Source: JACVRW01 sp963746825 (GTDB taxonomy: Bacteria > Actinomycetota > Thermoleophilia > Solirubrobacterales > Thermoleophilaceae). Taken from it: 64,000 bases of DNA. This document shows positions 1 to 8,698 of the stretch, in pieces; the stretch's first letter is position 1, and every line of letters starts with the position of its first letter. A program made the translations under genes and the position numbers. Under the pieces are notes generated by a model that made no database searches, had not been told where the DNA came from, and worked only from the letters and a program-made list of their open reading frames with translations. The stretch lies in the NCBI GenBank assembly GCA_963746825.1, contig CAVVCU010000007.1, forward strand, positions 62,001 to 126,000. The letters run 5' to 3'.

Positions 1-558
1 CACGCGCGGCCCGCATTCGGCACATGCGTTGGGCTGCGCGTGGAAGCGGCGGTCGCCGGGGTCGTCGTACTCGCTCCGGCACGCCGTGCACATCGTGAAG
101 CCCGCCATCGTCGTGTGGGGGCGGTCGTAGGGCACGTTGCGCACGATCGTGAACCGCGGCCCGCAGTTCGTGCAGTTGATGAACGGGTAGCGAAAGCGCC
201 GGTCGCCGGGATCAAGGAGCTCGGCAAGGCAGTCCGGGCAGGTGGCGCTGTCGGGCGTGACCGCGGCCCGCGGCTCCCCGTCGCGGGGGCTGTCGCGGAT
301 CGCGAAGCCGAGCTCACCGGTCTCCTCCAACGGCTCGGCCACCACCCGCTCCACGCGGGCCAGCGGCGGCGCCTCGGCGGCCAGGCGCTCGAGGAAGCGG
401 TCGACGGTCTCCGGCGCCGCCTCCGCCTCCACCACCACGCCGCGGGAGTCGTTGAGCACGTGCCCGGCCACGCCGAGCTCCCCGGCCAGGCGGTAGACGT
501 AGGGGCGAAACCCGACGCCCTGGACCGTGCCCTCCACGCGCGCGCGGACGCGGCTCAA
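1..558 (-). CDS. hypF: Carbamoyltransferase HypF, N-terminal part (cut by window edge)
   Basis: HypF makes the CN ligands of the [NiFe] active site from carbamoyl phosphate, handing thiocarbamate to HypE. Only the first 186 codons are present; the rest lies beyond base 1. The start is a TTG at 558 that overlaps the TGA of the upstream gene (TTGA), the coupling used throughout this operon. The N-terminus carries the acylphosphatase signature VQGVGFRPYVYRLAGELGV, followed by two zinc-finger Cys pairs: CPDC and CTNC, then CTAC and CAEC. This domain order is diagnostic of HypF. It is the last gene visible in the hydrogenase operon. Confidence 0.95.
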   Translation of the reverse strand, partial: MSRVRARVEGTVQGVGFRPYVYRLAGELGVAGHVLNDSRGVVVEAEAAPETVDRFLERLAAEAPPLARVERVVAEPLEETGELGFAIRDSPRDGEPRAAVTPDSATCPDCLAELLDPGDRRFRYPFINCTNCGPRFTIVRNVPYDRPHTTMAGFTMCTACRSEYDDPGDRRFHAQPNACAECGPRV

Positions 559-998
559 GCAGGGGTCTCCTGGGGGCGCCTGCGGCCCTCGTTCAGCACC
601 AGGCCGTAGAGCAGGTGGTCGGCGGCCAGGCCCAGCCGGTCGACGGGGCGCGGCTTCTTGGCCTGGCTGAGGCCCAGCATCGGGGCGAGGCAGAGCTCGA
701 ATCCCAGCCAGATGGCGAGGCCGTAGGCCGGGCCCGCGTAGGGGCGGCGGCGCACCTCCTCCGGCAGCAGCCCGAAGGCGGCGCCGCCCGCCGCGCCGTA
801 GGTCCAGTGCGCGAGCTCCATCGCCGCCCGGCGCTTCTTGCGCGGCGCGATCGCCATCAGCCCGCGCGCCTTCTGCTTGAAGATCGCCTGCGGCGGGGTC
901 TGGTCGACGATGCCCAGGCTGACCGTGAGCATGCGCATCCCGGTCATGGCCATCGCGCCCACCGCGCCACGGCCCGCCGCGTGCAGCACCTCGCTCAC
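555..998 (-). CDS. Small membrane protein of the hydrogenase operon (DUF1440/DUF6789-like)
   Basis: A 147-residue protein between the SIS gene and hypF, coupled to both by GTGA and TTGA overlaps. Several hydrophobic or Gly/Ala-rich stretches (VGAMAMTGMRMLTVSLG, YGAAGGAAFGLL, YGLAIWLGFELCLAPMLGL) suggest three to four membrane-spanning segments with Arg/Lys-rich loops. The pattern resembles the DUF1440/DUF6789 (YagU-like) membrane families, but I am not certain of the family. Its role in hydrogen oxidation is unknown; the tight coupling suggests it is expressed with, and may help, the membrane-associated hydrogenase. Confidence 0.7.
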   Translation of the reverse strand: MSEVLHAAGRGAVGAMAMTGMRMLTVSLGIVDQTPPQAIFKQKARGLMAIAPRKKRRAAMELAHWTYGAAGGAAFGLLPEEVRRRPYAGPAYGLAIWLGFELCLAPMLGLSQAKKPRPVDRLGLAADHLLYGLVLNEGRRRPQETPA

Positions 999-2194
999 GC
1001 CACCAGCTCCCGGAGCACGTGGTAGGCGCTGGCCTGCGCCTCCTGGATGCGCGGGATGTGCTCCGACCGCGTGACCACCACGTGGTCGGCCAGCCGCTCG
1101 GCCGCCACGCGGCCGCCGTCGTAGCCGACCATGGCCAGCGAGCGCAGCCCGCGGCGGCGCGCCTCGGCCAGCGCGCTGATCACGTTCGCCGAGTTTCCGC
1201 TGGTGGAGATGGCGAGCAGGGTGTCCCGCTCGCGGCCGTGGGCGATCACCTGCCGCGCGAAGATCGCCTCCGTTCCGATGTCGTTGGCGATCGCGGTGAG
1301 GATCGCGGCGTCCTCGGTGAGATCGATGGCCCGCCGCGGCTTCCAGCGCGGGTCGGGCGGGAAGCGAAAGTCGGCCACCGCGTCCATCGCGTCGGTGGCC
1401 GAGCCGCCGTTGCCGAGGGCCAGCAGGCGGCCGCCGGCGTCGAGGTCGGCGCGCAGCGCCGCGGCCGCTCCGGCCAGCTCGTCGCCGTTCTCGCTCAGGG
1501 TCTGGTCGCGCAGCTCGCCGATCTCGCGCGCCTTGGCGAGCACCGAGCGCCGCACGTCCTCCGTCACGGCCTCGAGGTCGTGCTCCTGCTCGGCCAGGAA
1601 GGGATAGAGGAAGCTCGAGGCCCCGGTGTCGTGCACCTGGCGCGCCTCGCGCCCCTCGAGCAGGCCGCGGTGATCGAAGAACACGTGCACGAGCTCCCAG
1701 AGCACGTGGTACAGGGTCTCCACCAGCTCCTGGCGGATCGACGGATCGGACGCCGGCGGCTCGAACTCCCACTCGGCGCCCGCGGGCTCGAAGGCCAGCG
1801 TCAGACAGCCGCGCTCCCGGGCGATCCCGAGCGCGGCGGCGGCCTCGCCCCCGTCCTGGCCGGCTCCGAAGGCGATCACGATGTCGCCGGGCTCGGCGGC
1901 CAGGTCGATCTGCGCAGCGAGCGGACCACCCTCGCCGGCAAGCGCCAGGGCGGGAAGGGCCCGCTTGCCAACTATCACCGGATGGACGAACTCCACGGCC
2001 ACGTGCCGGGCGTCCGAGCGCGCCGCCGGCGTGCGGCCGACGGCGACCAGGCGCCCTCCGCGGGCAAAGCGCTCGGCCATCCGGTGGCACAGCTGCGCGA
2101 GGCGCGAGGACTCCGCCTCGAAGAAGCTCTCGTTGGCCTGCGCCCGCTCGGCAAGCGCCCGGTCGAGCACCCCGCTGCCGAGCGTGCGCGTCAC
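995..2194 (-). CDS. Double SIS-domain protein (phosphoheptose isomerase-like)
   Basis: A 399-residue protein starting at GTG 2194, four bases overlapping the hypB stop. It has two sugar-isomerase (SIS) halves. The first, around residues 25-190, is diverged (GGRLVAVGRTPAARSDARH). The second, around 230-395, retains the GmhA-type sugar-phosphate loops GGRLLALGNGGSATDA and AISTSGNSANVISALAEA. Phosphoheptose isomerases are single-domain (~190 residues), so this is a tandem fusion with only one half looking catalytic. Its sugar substrate and reason for sitting between hypB and hypF are unknown; a link to hydrogenase assembly or regulation is inferred from coupling only. Confidence 0.85.
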   Translation of the reverse strand: MTRTLGSGVLDRALAERAQANESFFEAESSRLAQLCHRMAERFARGGRLVAVGRTPAARSDARHVAVEFVHPVIVGKRALPALALAGEGGPLAAQIDLAAEPGDIVIAFGAGQDGGEAAAALGIARERGCLTLAFEPAGAEWEFEPPASDPSIRQELVETLYHVLWELVHVFFDHRGLLEGREARQVHDTGASSFLYPFLAEQEHDLEAVTEDVRRSVLAKAREIGELRDQTLSENGDELAGAAAALRADLDAGGRLLALGNGGSATDAMDAVADFRFPPDPRWKPRRAIDLTEDAAILTAIANDIGTEAIFARQVIAHGRERDTLLAISTSGNSANVISALAEARRRGLRSLAMVGYDGGRVAAERLADHVVVTRSEHIPRIQEAQASAYHVLRELVA

Positions 2195-2880
2195 GCCGGA
2201 GCGCGCGCCGCCGCTGCGGGCGTGCCGGCCCGGGTCAGCCATTCGCGCCACTCGTCGAGGCCCTCGCCGGACTTGGCGCTGACCATGATGCGCTCTACGC
2301 CCGGATGCACCGAGTCGAGGTGATAGAGGAACTTGTCGAGGTCGAAGTCGAGGTGCGGGAGCAGGTCGATCTTGTTGATCAGCACCAGCTCGCAGGCCCG
2401 GAACATGAGCGGATACTTCGCCGGCTTCTCCTCCCCCTCGGTCACCGCGGAGACCATGATCCGCGCGTCCTCGCCGACCCTGAACTCGGCGGGGCACACG
2501 AGGTTGCCGACGTTCTCGATCACCAGCAGGTCGATGTCGTCGAGCGGCAGGTCAGAAAGCGCCGAGCGCACCATGTTCGCGTCGAGGTGGCACTCCCCGC
2601 CGAAGCTCGGGGCGGTGTTCAACTGCGTGACGGGTACGTGAAGCGAGGCCAGGCGATCGGCGTCCATCGAACCCTGGACGTCGCCCTCGAGCACCCCCAC
2701 GCGCACGCCCGGCAGCTCGGTGATCACGCGTTCGAGCAGCGAGGTCTTACCCGCCCCGGGCGCGCTCATGAAGTTGAGGACCCTCACGCCCGCGCGGTCG
2801 AAATCGGCGCGGTTGGCCTTCGCGATCGTCTCGTTGGCGTCGAGGGCTTCCTCGACGATCTTCACCTTGGTGCGATGCAC
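2191..2880 (-). CDS. hypB: Hydrogenase nickel incorporation GTPase HypB
   Basis: A SIMIBI-class GTPase that, with HypA, delivers nickel to the large subunit. The start chosen is GTG 2880 (VHRTKVKIVEEALDANE), inside the 3' end of hypA and 7 bases after a GGAGG. The P-loop is SAPGAGKTSLLERV, the metal-binding switch segment is GGECHLDANMV, and the guanine-specificity motif is NKIDLL. The N-terminus lacks both the CxxCGC motif and the His-rich stretch of some HypB proteins, so nickel storage is not expected. 229 residues, normal for the core GTPase. Confidence 0.97.
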   Translation of the reverse strand: MHRTKVKIVEEALDANETIAKANRADFDRAGVRVLNFMSAPGAGKTSLLERVITELPGVRVGVLEGDVQGSMDADRLASLHVPVTQLNTAPSFGGECHLDANMVRSALSDLPLDDIDLLVIENVGNLVCPAEFRVGEDARIMVSAVTEGEEKPAKYPLMFRACELVLINKIDLLPHLDFDLDKFLYHLDSVHPGVERIMVSAKSGEGLDEWREWLTRAGTPAAAARAPA

Positions 2881-3218
2881 GCTTCCTCCAACTCGATCGA
2901 CTCCACCTCGAATTCGTTGCCGCTGACCACCTCGACCTGGCCCGCCTCTCCGCACTCGGCACAGCGGAAGATCGGCATGTCGAGCTCCCATTCTCGCTCA
3001 CAGCTCGTGCAGCCCACGCGCGCGGGAACCAGCTCCTGTTCGAGCCGGGCGCCCTCGCAGACGGTGCCCTTGGCGACGAAGCCGAAGTAGAAGTCGAGCG
3101 TGTCCGGGACCACCTGGCGCAGCGCGCCGACCCTGAGATTGACCACGCCCACCGCCCGCTCCTGGGCGTGCTTGACGACCGTGTTCACGATCGCGCCGGA
3201 GAGCGACAGCTCGTGCAC
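2862..3218 (-). CDS. hypA: Hydrogenase nickel metallochaperone HypA
   Basis: A 118-residue nickel chaperone working with HypB. It begins with the nickel-binding N-terminus (V/M)HELSLSGAIV at a GTG codon, two bases after the protease stop. The C-terminal half carries the zinc ribbon with two CxxC pairs (CTSC and CAEC). Length and motif order match HypA/HybF. The gene end overlaps the hypB start by 19 bases, with the hypB ribosome-binding site inside hypA codons, so the two are probably translationally coupled. Confidence 0.97.
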   Translation of the reverse strand: MHELSLSGAIVNTVVKHAQERAVGVVNLRVGALRQVVPDTLDFYFGFVAKGTVCEGARLEQELVPARVGCTSCEREWELDMPIFRCAECGEAGQVEVVSGNEFEVESIELEEACIAPR

Positions 3219-3220
3219 GC

Positions 3221-3730
3221 TCAGTCGGCGGGCTCGGTGGCGTAGGCGGCGTCCGTGCCCAGCTCCGCGATCGTCTCGAGAACCAGGCCCACGGCGCCGT
3301 CCACCGCGCGCTCGACCTGGGGGCTGAGCCCGATGCCCATCTCCTCGACCTCGGCGGGCTCGCAGGCCACCACCACGACCTTGCCGGGCCAGGCGCCGAG
3401 CGTCTTGATGAAGCGCAGCACGGTCTGGGGGTCCATGCCGTGCGGGTTGAGCACCTGGCCATCCTCGATTCCGGCCTCGACCTCCTCCTCGAGCGCCTCC
3501 ATCACGTAGAGCGTTCCGGGCGCCTCGCCCTGGCGGGTCACGTCGACCAGCACGAGCGCGTCGTACCCGCGCATCACCTCGTAGGCCAGGTCGAGACCGC
3601 CGGTGCCGAAGTCGAACACGGCGGCGCCCTCGGGCAGCTCGCGCTCGTGGAGGCGCTTGACCACCTCGCCCCCGAAGCCGTCGTCCTTGAGCCAGGCGTT
3701 GCCGATGCCCGCCACGAGAATCTGCTTCAC
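3221..3730 (-). CDS. Hydrogenase maturation endopeptidase (HyaD/HycI family)
   Basis: A nickel-dependent aspartyl-type endopeptidase that removes the C-terminal extension of the large subunit once nickel is inserted. GTG start at 3730, overlapping the previous stop by four bases. The family signature is GIGNAWLKDDGFGGEVVKRL at residues 7-26, containing the nickel-sensing acidic residues. A second acidic segment (LVLVDVTRQGEAPGTLYV) and HGMDP with the conserved His follow. 169 residues, typical for the family. Its substrate is presumably HhyL (6908-8686), which ends in a tail after DPCLPCGVH. Confidence 0.93.
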   Translation of the reverse strand: MKQILVAGIGNAWLKDDGFGGEVVKRLHERELPEGAAVFDFGTGGLDLAYEVMRGYDALVLVDVTRQGEAPGTLYVMEALEEEVEAGIEDGQVLNPHGMDPQTVLRFIKTLGAWPGKVVVVACEPAEVEEMGIGLSPQVERAVDGAVGLVLETIAELGTDAAYATEPAD

Positions 3731-4801
3731 GGGACCACCTCCACTTCCGGGGGGAAGAACCATAGAAAACGGCCGGTCTCGCGCATGATCTCCTGCCCGG
3801 GCTGGTCGACGCTCACGCCGAGGTGAACCTTGTCGTCGTAGTCGCGGTAGATCCGCTCGATGGTCACCGTCCGGCCCTCGAGCATGCGCGCGTGCAGGTC
3901 GGCCTCGAGCCCGGGGCGCACGACCACCTGCCCGCCGCGGCGGAAGACCACGCCGTCCACCTCGACTTCCGGGAGCCCCTGCGTGGGGTCGCGCACGTCG
4001 GCCGACGGCTGGGGCGGCTCGCAGCGTGACCGGATCGCGCACCTCCACGCGGCCGTGGAGCTTCAGCAGCTCCTCGGGGGTCACGGCCTGAGCCCGCTCG
4101 ATCATCTCGCGGACCGCCGGGTCCTGGTGCTCGAGCTGCGCGCGCTCCTCGTCGCTCAGCGCCTGCACGTGGAGCACCAGCGCCTCCTCGATCTCGGTGT
4201 TGTCGAAGAGGTTGCCGCGGCTCTCGGGGGCGATCTGCGGATGGTCGGGCAGCACGATCGCCGCGCCCAGCATCACGTCGTCCTGCGCCGAGGCCAGGAT
4301 CGGCCAGGTGTTCACGCTGTCGCAGGGCGCCTCGAGCTGAGAGATGAAGCGCCCGCCCCGGATGCGGACGATCGGGTGCGTCGAGATCAGCGACTTGGCG
4401 ATGGCGCCTGCGCGGTCGAGCCCCGCGGCCGCCTCGGTGTGGTTCTCGACGCGGTAGGTCACCAGCCGCCGACCGCCGTCGATCGGCTTCACGTCGAGCC
4501 GCGTCCGCACCGCCAGGCCTCCCACGGAGAACTCGCCCTCGCCCTCCAGGCGCTGCGGCTCGGCCTTGTGGCGCTCGCCGCTGGGAGCCAGGAAGCGCAC
4601 CTCGGCGCTCACCTCCCCGTCGCCCTCGGCCACGCACTGCAGCTCCAGGTGGTCGTAGGTCGTGGCGAGCGCGCCCGCGTAGGCCGCCGGATAGACGATC
4701 CCGAACGGCGTGGGGGTCGCGTTCTTGGTCGCCCCCGGCGTGTAGGGATAGAGCGCGTAGCCCTCGTAGAGCAGCGAGTCGACCAGCGTCTCGAGGCTCA
4801 C
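3727..4801 (-). CDS. Hydrogenase-operon accessory protein, ~358 residues, frame broken near 4020
   Basis: Two overlapping reading frames together make one protein. The first starts at GTG 4801 (SLETLVDSLLYEGYALYPYT) and runs in frame to about 4025. The second continues from about 4018 (EPPQPSADVRDPTQGLPEVE) to the TGA at 3727. Removing one base near CTGCGAGCC joins them, and the total length (1075 = 3n+1) fits a single extra base. The sequence resembles conserved hypothetical proteins from actinobacterial group 1h clusters but has no motif I can assign. An ATGA-like overlap on both sides places it firmly in the operon. The break could be a sequencing error or a true mutation. Confidence 0.75.
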
Positions 4802-5469
4802 GGGCCCGCCTCCTCCTCGAGCAGCTCAGCCACGCACGCATCGAGCGTGGGCAGCGCGCGCCGGGCCTTCTCGCGCTGGAGCGCCCGCAGCGTGCCCTCC
4901 CGTAGCGCGACCCACCCCGTCTGCGGGTAGTAGTGCTCCATCAGGTCGTGCCACACCGACACCGGAAAGCGGTACTCGGCCGAGCACGACCAGGGGACGA
5001 GCGACATCTGCAGCCGCCCGTCGTCGCCGCGGTAGTGCACGGTCCCGTTGAAGTTGAAGGCCAGCGGCACCTCGCCGTCGGGCAGCCCGTACAGGTACTT
5101 GACCGACGCCACCTCCATGTCGAAGCCGGCGGGCACCGCAACGCGGAAGGTGGTGGACCCGGTGAACGCCGGCACCATCACGTCGGCCTGGTGCCACACC
5201 AGGCTTCGCGTGGTCGTGGCCCAGCGCTCCGGGGCGCCGAAGAGCTCGACCAGCCGCTCGCGCGTCTCGGCGTCGTAGGCGCGGCGCGCGGGCTCGATCA
5301 TGATCTGCGCGGTCAGCACGATCGCGTACACCGCCCGGCCGCCGGGCTCGCTCACGTGGACGTCGAAGTCGAGCGCGGGCACCGCGGCGTGGCGCCGCCC
5401 GGCGGCGCCCAGCACCTGGAACTCGGGCTCGGGCGCGACCGGGATCTCGAGCGGATGGGTCTCGCTCAC
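4798..5469 (-). CDS. Hydrogenase-operon protein, DUF6084-like
   Basis: A 223-residue protein with GTG start at 5469 (VSETHPLEIPVAPEPEFQV), chosen because it overlaps the preceding TGA by four bases. It resembles the DUF6084 proteins encoded beside actinobacterial group 1h hydrogenases. No signal peptide, transmembrane segment or Cys cluster is visible. The body is rich in beta-strand-like stretches (FRVAVPAGFDMEVASVKYLYG) and has a charged helical C-terminus. Its function is unknown; operon position suggests an assembly, stability or electron-transfer role. Confidence 0.75.
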   Translation of the reverse strand: MSETHPLEIPVAPEPEFQVLGAAGRRHAAVPALDFDVHVSEPGGRAVYAIVLTAQIMIEPARRAYDAETRERLVELFGAPERWATTTRSLVWHQADVMVPAFTGSTTFRVAVPAGFDMEVASVKYLYGLPDGEVPLAFNFNGTVHYRGDDGRLQMSLVPWSCSAEYRFPVSVWHDLMEHYYPQTGWVALREGTLRALQREKARRALPTLDACVAELLEEEAGP

Positions 5470-6089
5470 TGCGCGGCCGCCCGGAGCTCTTCGAAGTACT
5501 CCTCGATCGCGCGCTCCATGGCGGCGCCCCCGGAGATTCCCTCCCAAGCGGACTTCACGAGCCCGACGAGCATGTAGCAGCGGTCGATCGGCGCGATAGC
5601 GAAGGTGTGAGGATCCGAGGTCCGGTTGACGATCAGCGCCTCGGCGTCGGGCTCCAGGCGCTGCAGGACCGGGTTCATGTCCGCCAGCCGGTTCCAGGTC
5701 TCGAAGTGCAGCTCGCTCTCGGTGGCGCCGGCGGGGCTCGGGTACATCGCGACCACGCACTCGGTCACGCTCGAGTACATGAAGAAGGCCAGCCCGATCG
5801 GAATCCGGAACTGGGCCCAGATCTCCTCCGGCAGCTGGAAGTCCTCAAGCCACAGGGTGCGGTGGCCGACGGGGCGAAACTCGGTCTCGCCCGAGCGCAG
5901 CGCCCAGCAGGCTTCGCAGGTACAGACGATCTGGCGCTCGTAGAGGTTGAGCATGTGCCGGTGGTCCGGCGGCAGGCTCGTCTGGCAGAGATCGCAGCGC
6001 TCGATGTCGTCTGCGACGGGCGCCGGAGAGGGAGGAGCCGGCTTGGCAAGGCCGCGCAGCCCCGAGATCATCGACGCCCGATCGCTCAC
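5466..6089 (-). CDS. Hydrogenase-operon Cys-rich protein, DUF5947-like
   Basis: A 207-residue protein, GTG start at 6089 overlapping the hhyE stop (GTGA); ATG 6071 is a possible alternative. Near residues 30-60 it has CDLC, then HRH, then CTCEAC, a set of five Cys and two His that could hold a metal or iron-sulfur centre. The remainder resembles DUF5947 proteins found next to actinobacterial group 1h hydrogenase genes. It has no signal peptide. A redox or metal-binding accessory role is inferred from the Cys set and position; nothing in the sequence identifies the ligand. Confidence 0.75.
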   Translation of the reverse strand: MSDRASMISGLRGLAKPAPPSPAPVADDIERCDLCQTSLPPDHRHMLNLYERQIVCTCEACWALRSGETEFRPVGHRTLWLEDFQLPEEIWAQFRIPIGLAFFMYSSVTECVVAMYPSPAGATESELHFETWNRLADMNPVLQRLEPDAEALIVNRTSDPHTFAIAPIDRCYMLVGLVKSAWEGISGGAAMERAIEEYFEELRAAAQ

Positions 6090-6904
6090 AACGCGACCTT
6101 GATCTCCTCCCGCTCCCGCAGCAGCGGAACCGGCTGGAGCTGCAGCTGGTCGTCGTCCATGGACCGTCCCGCTTGGGGCAGGAAGTAGCTGCGCCCGCAA
6201 CCCGGGCATCCCAACGCTCCGCCGTCGAGCGCGCCGCCGTGCAGCGTTCCCCCGCAGTCGGCGCACCGGTTGCGGTAGGCGAGCAGCGTCCCGTCGACGT
6301 TGGCCACCACCAGGGCAACCCCATCCACGTCGGTGGCCACCAGCGCGTCGGAGCCGTCGATGCCCAGTATGTGCCAGGAGGGCGCCGCGTTCACCTGGAC
6401 GATCGGCAGCGGGATCCCGCTGATCTCCGGCTCCTCGGCCTCCTCGACGATTCCCTCGACGTCCATCCCGTCGAGGTCAGGCGCCGCCTCCTCGAGCGCT
6501 TGGCGTACCGCCAGCTCGAGGGTGGCCGACGACGCGCGGCACGACTTGCAGCTGCCCTCCAGGCGCAGCTTGGCGATGCCGTTCTCTATCCCGACCAGCT
6601 CGACGTTGCCGCCGTGGGACTCCATGTAGGGCCGGACGGTGTCGAGCGCCTCGGCCACGCGCTCCTCGATCGGGACCGGGTAGAGGTCGTGGATCATCAG
6701 CAGGCCCGCGACCAGGTCGTCCTTGGCCATCTCGCCGCGTGTGGCTTCGTCGGCCAGCTCGACGATCCGCTCCAGCCCCGCGCCGTACATCTGCACGACC
6801 GCGGAGGTCAGCTCCTCCGCCAACGCGCGGCAGGCCGGATCGTCGAGGTCCTCGAGTCGGCCCGTGAGCTCCTGCACACGGGCTATGAGCTGCTCGGACT
6901 CCAT
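6086..6904 (-). CDS. hhyE: Hydrogenase electron-transfer partner HhyE (NifU-like + Rieske-like)
   Basis: A 272-residue protein three bases after hhyL. In mycobacteria HucE/HhyE iron-sulfur proteins are needed for H2 oxidation by the corresponding hydrogenases (established). Here residues ~85-165 form a NifU C-terminal-like domain with SCKSC supplying the CxxC. Residues ~180-250 look like a Rieske fold, but the cluster-binding positions read CADCGGTLHGG and later CPGCGRSY: two CxxC pairs replace the usual CxH and CxxH. That makes an all-Cys site, more like rubredoxin or a zinc ribbon. Function as electron acceptor for HhySL is inferred from synteny. Confidence 0.85.
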   Translation of the reverse strand: MESEQLIARVQELTGRLEDLDDPACRALAEELTSAVVQMYGAGLERIVELADEATRGEMAKDDLVAGLLMIHDLYPVPIEERVAEALDTVRPYMESHGGNVELVGIENGIAKLRLEGSCKSCRASSATLELAVRQALEEAAPDLDGMDVEGIVEEAEEPEISGIPLPIVQVNAAPSWHILGIDGSDALVATDVDGVALVVANVDGTLLAYRNRCADCGGTLHGGALDGGALGCPGCGRSYFLPQAGRSMDDDQLQLQPVPLLREREEIKVAL

Positions 6905-6907
6905 CGC

Positions 6908-8686
6908 TCAGCAGAGAGCCGTGGGCGTATGGACCACCTTGCGCACCGGCCCCTTCCCGCCGTACATGTGCACTCCGCACGGCAGACAGGGGTCAAACGA
7001 GCGCACCGCCCGCATGATGTCGATCCCCTTGAAGTTCTCCGGGCCGTTCTCCTCGAAGATCGGCGTGTTCTGCACCGCGTCCTCGTAGGGGCCCGGAGTT
7101 CCGTAGACGTCGCGCGGACTCGCGTTCCACGGCGTCGGCGGATAGGGCTGGTAGTTGGCGATCTTGCTGTCCTCGATGACCATGTGGTGCGAGAGCACCC
7201 CGCGGGCCGCCTCGTGGAAGCCGCAGCTGACCGCCGACTCCGGAACGGTGAAGTCGTTCCAGCTCTTCGTGCGGCCGGCCTGCACCTCCTTCATCGCCCG
7301 CTCCAGGTTGTGCAGCGCGATCAGCGCCGCGTAGGCCTGGTGGTAGGCGCGAGCGCGGTCACGCTCGATGGCGTTCGACTTCTCCGGGACGTGCCACTCC
7401 ATCTCCATCTCGGGGAAGCTCGCCGAACGCGGGAGCGCCATCTGGATGCTGTGGCCGGTGGCCTTGACGTAGCCGAAGTCGACCAGGCCGGCCTTGGCCG
7501 TGCACCACTGGCGCGCGAACGGGCCGCCGCCGGTGTCGCAGCACACATGCGTGTCGGTGCGCTTGTCGTAGATGCGCGGCGACACCACCCACGTGTACTT
7601 GTCGGTGAAGTCGCGCTTCTGGGGCTTGGGGAGCGTGACCTTGTTCCACGGGTGGTTCTTGTCCACCGGGTTGCCCAGCGGGTCCTGGGTCACGAACGTG
7701 CGCTCGTTGTCCCAGCCGTCGAAGTACGAGCTGCCGAGCAGGATCCGGATGGCCAGGTTGATCTCGACCAGATCGGTGGTGATCAGCTCTCCGCCGATCG
7801 CGATCCCGGGGGTGATGTAGCGCTTGCGCCCCCACTCGGTCATGTTCTTGTAGCTGTAGTCGACGTAGTCCGGGTCGTCGAACGAGCCCCAGTTGACCAG
7901 GTTCGTCTCCCGGTAGCCCACCATGTCGTACCCCGGCAGCTCCTGAAGGAAGAAGTCGTAGAGGTCGTCGTGCAACGGCACGCTGCGCTTCACGTAGTCG
8001 AAGTACTTCATGAGGCGCACGTAGTAGTCCGTGCACGTCTGGTGGGTGATGTCGGCGCTGCAGCCGCCGGGCATGATCGTCGACGGGTGGGTGTGGCGCC
8101 CGCCGAACAGGCAGTACATCTCTCGGGTGTAGCGGGCCACGTGGAGGGTCTCCAGGTAGAACTCGCCCGTGAACGGGTTGAGCGCCCGCATGATGTCGGC
8201 GATCGTCTTGAAGCCGTGGATGTCCGAGTGCGGGGCCGAGGTGTTCTCGGCCGTCGCCAGTAGCGTCGGGTTGGTCTCCTTGACCATCTGCTCGCAGAAG
8301 TCCACGTTCGCCATGCAGTCGTTGTAGATCGCGTGGTCGAAGATGTAGTCCGCGGTCTCGGCCAGGTTGAAGGCCATGTCGCCGAGCGGCGGCGGCTTGA
8401 CCCCGTAGGCCATGTTCTGGTTGAGGCACGAGCAGGTGGCGTGGTTGTCACCGCAGATGCCGCAGATCCGGCTGGTGATGAAGTGCGCGTCCCTTGGATC
8501 GATCCCCTTCATGAAGATGTCGAAGCCGCGGAACACCATCGACGTCGAGTAGCACTTCAGGACCTGCTGGTTCGAGAAGTCGACCTCCGTGTGGATCCCG
8601 AGCGACCCGACGATGCGGGTGATCGGGTCCCACGACATCTCCTTGACGACGACCTTCTGATCCCTGGGTGTTTCAACTGTTGACAT
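6908..8686 (-). CDS. hhyL: Group 1h [NiFe] hydrogenase large subunit
   Basis: The 592-residue catalytic subunit, ATG 8686. The N-terminal nickel-binding motif is SRICGICGDNHATCSC, and the C-terminal motif is DPCLPCGVH followed by a 19-residue tail ending HTPTALC that the nearby endopeptidase should cut off. L1 motif form, length and the partner small subunit with an Asp ligand point to the actinobacterial high-affinity (group 1h/5) class, which oxidises atmospheric H2 to feed the respiratory chain during starvation. It follows hhyS by 12 bases with a GGGAG ribosome-binding site. Confidence 0.97.
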   Translation of the reverse strand: MSTVETPRDQKVVVKEMSWDPITRIVGSLGIHTEVDFSNQQVLKCYSTSMVFRGFDIFMKGIDPRDAHFITSRICGICGDNHATCSCLNQNMAYGVKPPPLGDMAFNLAETADYIFDHAIYNDCMANVDFCEQMVKETNPTLLATAENTSAPHSDIHGFKTIADIMRALNPFTGEFYLETLHVARYTREMYCLFGGRHTHPSTIMPGGCSADITHQTCTDYYVRLMKYFDYVKRSVPLHDDLYDFFLQELPGYDMVGYRETNLVNWGSFDDPDYVDYSYKNMTEWGRKRYITPGIAIGGELITTDLVEINLAIRILLGSSYFDGWDNERTFVTQDPLGNPVDKNHPWNKVTLPKPQKRDFTDKYTWVVSPRIYDKRTDTHVCCDTGGGPFARQWCTAKAGLVDFGYVKATGHSIQMALPRSASFPEMEMEWHVPEKSNAIERDRARAYHQAYAALIALHNLERAMKEVQAGRTKSWNDFTVPESAVSCGFHEAARGVLSHHMVIEDSKIANYQPYPPTPWNASPRDVYGTPGPYEDAVQNTPIFEENGPENFKGIDIMRAVRSFDPCLPCGVHMYGGKGPVRKVVHTPTALC

Positions 8687-8698
8687 GCGCGTCTCCCT

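Noticed and set aside
1019..2323. Plus-strand open frame opposite the SIS gene
   Set aside because: Shadow of a gene with clear SIS motifs; no start context.
6173..8263. A long plus-strand open frame (696 codons) opposite the hydrogenase large subunit
   Set aside because: It is antisense to a gene with complete catalytic motifs, is rich in Arg/His/Val as expected for a high-GC shadow, and has no ribosome-binding site or family motif.
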